5,635 nt of DNA from Terriglobia bacterium (GTDB lineage: Bacteria > Acidobacteriota > Terriglobia > UBA7540), in NCBI GenBank assembly GCA_030040455.1, contig JASHTR010000548.1:1-5635 (forward strand). The letters are read 5' to 3'. How positions within the stretch are numbered: position 1 is the first letter of the stretch; each line of letters starts with the position of its first letter. Shown here in pieces: positions 5,427-5,635 of the stretch. A program made the translations under genes and the position numbers. The notes beneath the pieces are model-generated. The model was not told the DNA's origin and searched no databases. It worked only from the letters and a program-made list of their open reading frames with translations.

Positions 5427-5635
5427 ATGATTCCGAGCCTTGCGCTTACGATTCCGGCCCATCCCCCAGGGAACTCAGCCGCTGGTCTCCAATCCGCTTC
5501 CGACATCCTCAAATCAGTCGGTATCACCCGGCGCCGCCTTAAGAAGCTCGATGCCATCGTCCAAGTCCGTGAACAGCGATGCAATCACAAAAGCGAAAGA
5601 GCATACAGCGCTCGTCCGTTCGTTCTGTGCGGTAT
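5427..5635 (+). CDS. N-terminus of an unfinished gene, possibly a RepA-like replication initiator
   Basis: ATG 5427 opens a frame of 69 codons that is still open at the window end, behind a very strong GGGAGG site. The visible protein has a proline/alanine-rich start, then SASDILKSVGI and a basic patch TRRRLKKLD (about residues 34-42), and ends with YSARPFVLCG. The last segment resembles the RPFVLCGLP-type start of RepA_C-family plasmid initiators that I recall from Acidobacteriota and other bacteria. In those proteins it is followed by an RRNG segment and GLP.GQDRL. That continuation lies outside the window, so the function is tentative. Its position next to a tRNA-half att site, behind phased repeats, fits a replication module at the end of an integrative element. 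An excisionase or other small DNA-binding protein is an alternative. Confidence 0.65.
   Translation, partial: MIPSLALTIPAHPPGNSAAGLQSASDILKSVGITRRRLKKLDAIVQVREQRCNHKSERAYSARPFVLCG

Larger units (their letters stand above)
5280..5635. mobile_element. probable proximal end of an integrated element (plasmid-like island), continuing past the window
   Basis: When an element inserts in the 3' end of a tRNA gene, the displaced 3' fragment keeps host DNA on its CCA side and element DNA on its anticodon side. Here the anticodon side is the right-hand side. It carries no tRNA sequence, a set of phased short repeats, and a new gene that resembles a replication initiator. No integrase gene is visible in these 356 bases. 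The alternative is an internal junction in a tandem array, with mobile DNA on both sides. Confidence 0.5.

Noticed and set aside
5201..5542. A plus-strand reading frame of 113 codons containing GLGRFELPTHGLGIRS
   Set aside because: This is the well-known false protein produced by reading antisense through a tRNA 3' half. It overlaps the tRNA-Arg(CCT) remnant and the start of the next gene, and has no credible ribosome binding site.

Overview
The window is a run of five same-strand protein genes, one of them broken and one truncated, followed by what looks like the edge of a mobile element at the right end. Base composition is moderately GC-rich. Shine-Dalgarno sequences are strong, TTG and GTG starts are used, and several proteins are exported. 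The DUF4038-type glycosidase, the Tat-exported acetyl-xylan-esterase-like hydrolase and the form of the peroxiredoxin recall Acidobacteriota, for example the Solibacter and Koribacter lineages. That assignment is inference from protein style and memory, not from a marker gene.

Layout. 44-1396 encodes a secreted carbon-nitrogen hydrolase (nitrilase superfamily) with an extra N-terminal domain that looks like a beta-sandwich. 1618-1920 is a short exported-protein remnant. It keeps the start of a DUF5060-like domain and is then lost through an apparent frameshift and truncation. 1955-3514 is an exported DUF4038/apiosidase-like glycosidase with a C-terminal Collagen_bind_2-type domain; it starts at TTG behind a strong Shine-Dalgarno. 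3776-4840 is a Tat-exported alpha/beta hydrolase (esterase) with a complete catalytic triad. It overlaps by 4 bases (GTGA) a BCP-like peroxiredoxin, 4837-5211, which keeps both redox cysteines but has lost its C-terminal third.

Right end. Just after the broken peroxiredoxin, on the minus strand at 5235-5279, lies the 3' half of a tRNA-Arg(CCT): anticodon loop, T arm and encoded CCA. Its 5' half is absent. This is the usual footprint of a tyrosine-recombinase attachment site left at one end of an integrated element. On the anticodon side, where the element should lie, are three helically phased CGCAACA heptamers and then a new gene (5427 to the window end). Its visible C-terminal residues resemble RepA-type plasmid initiators.

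How the parts fit. The exported glycosidase, esterase and amidase-like enzyme are plausibly a small degradation locus acting on decorated polysaccharide or N-acylated glycans outside the cytoplasm. The peroxiredoxin is translationally tied to the esterase but is probably non-functional. The most interesting point is the junction: a truncated gene, a tRNA-half att site, iteron-like repeats and a candidate replication initiator within about 450 bases. This suggests an integrative element with its own replication module that begins here and continues beyond the window.
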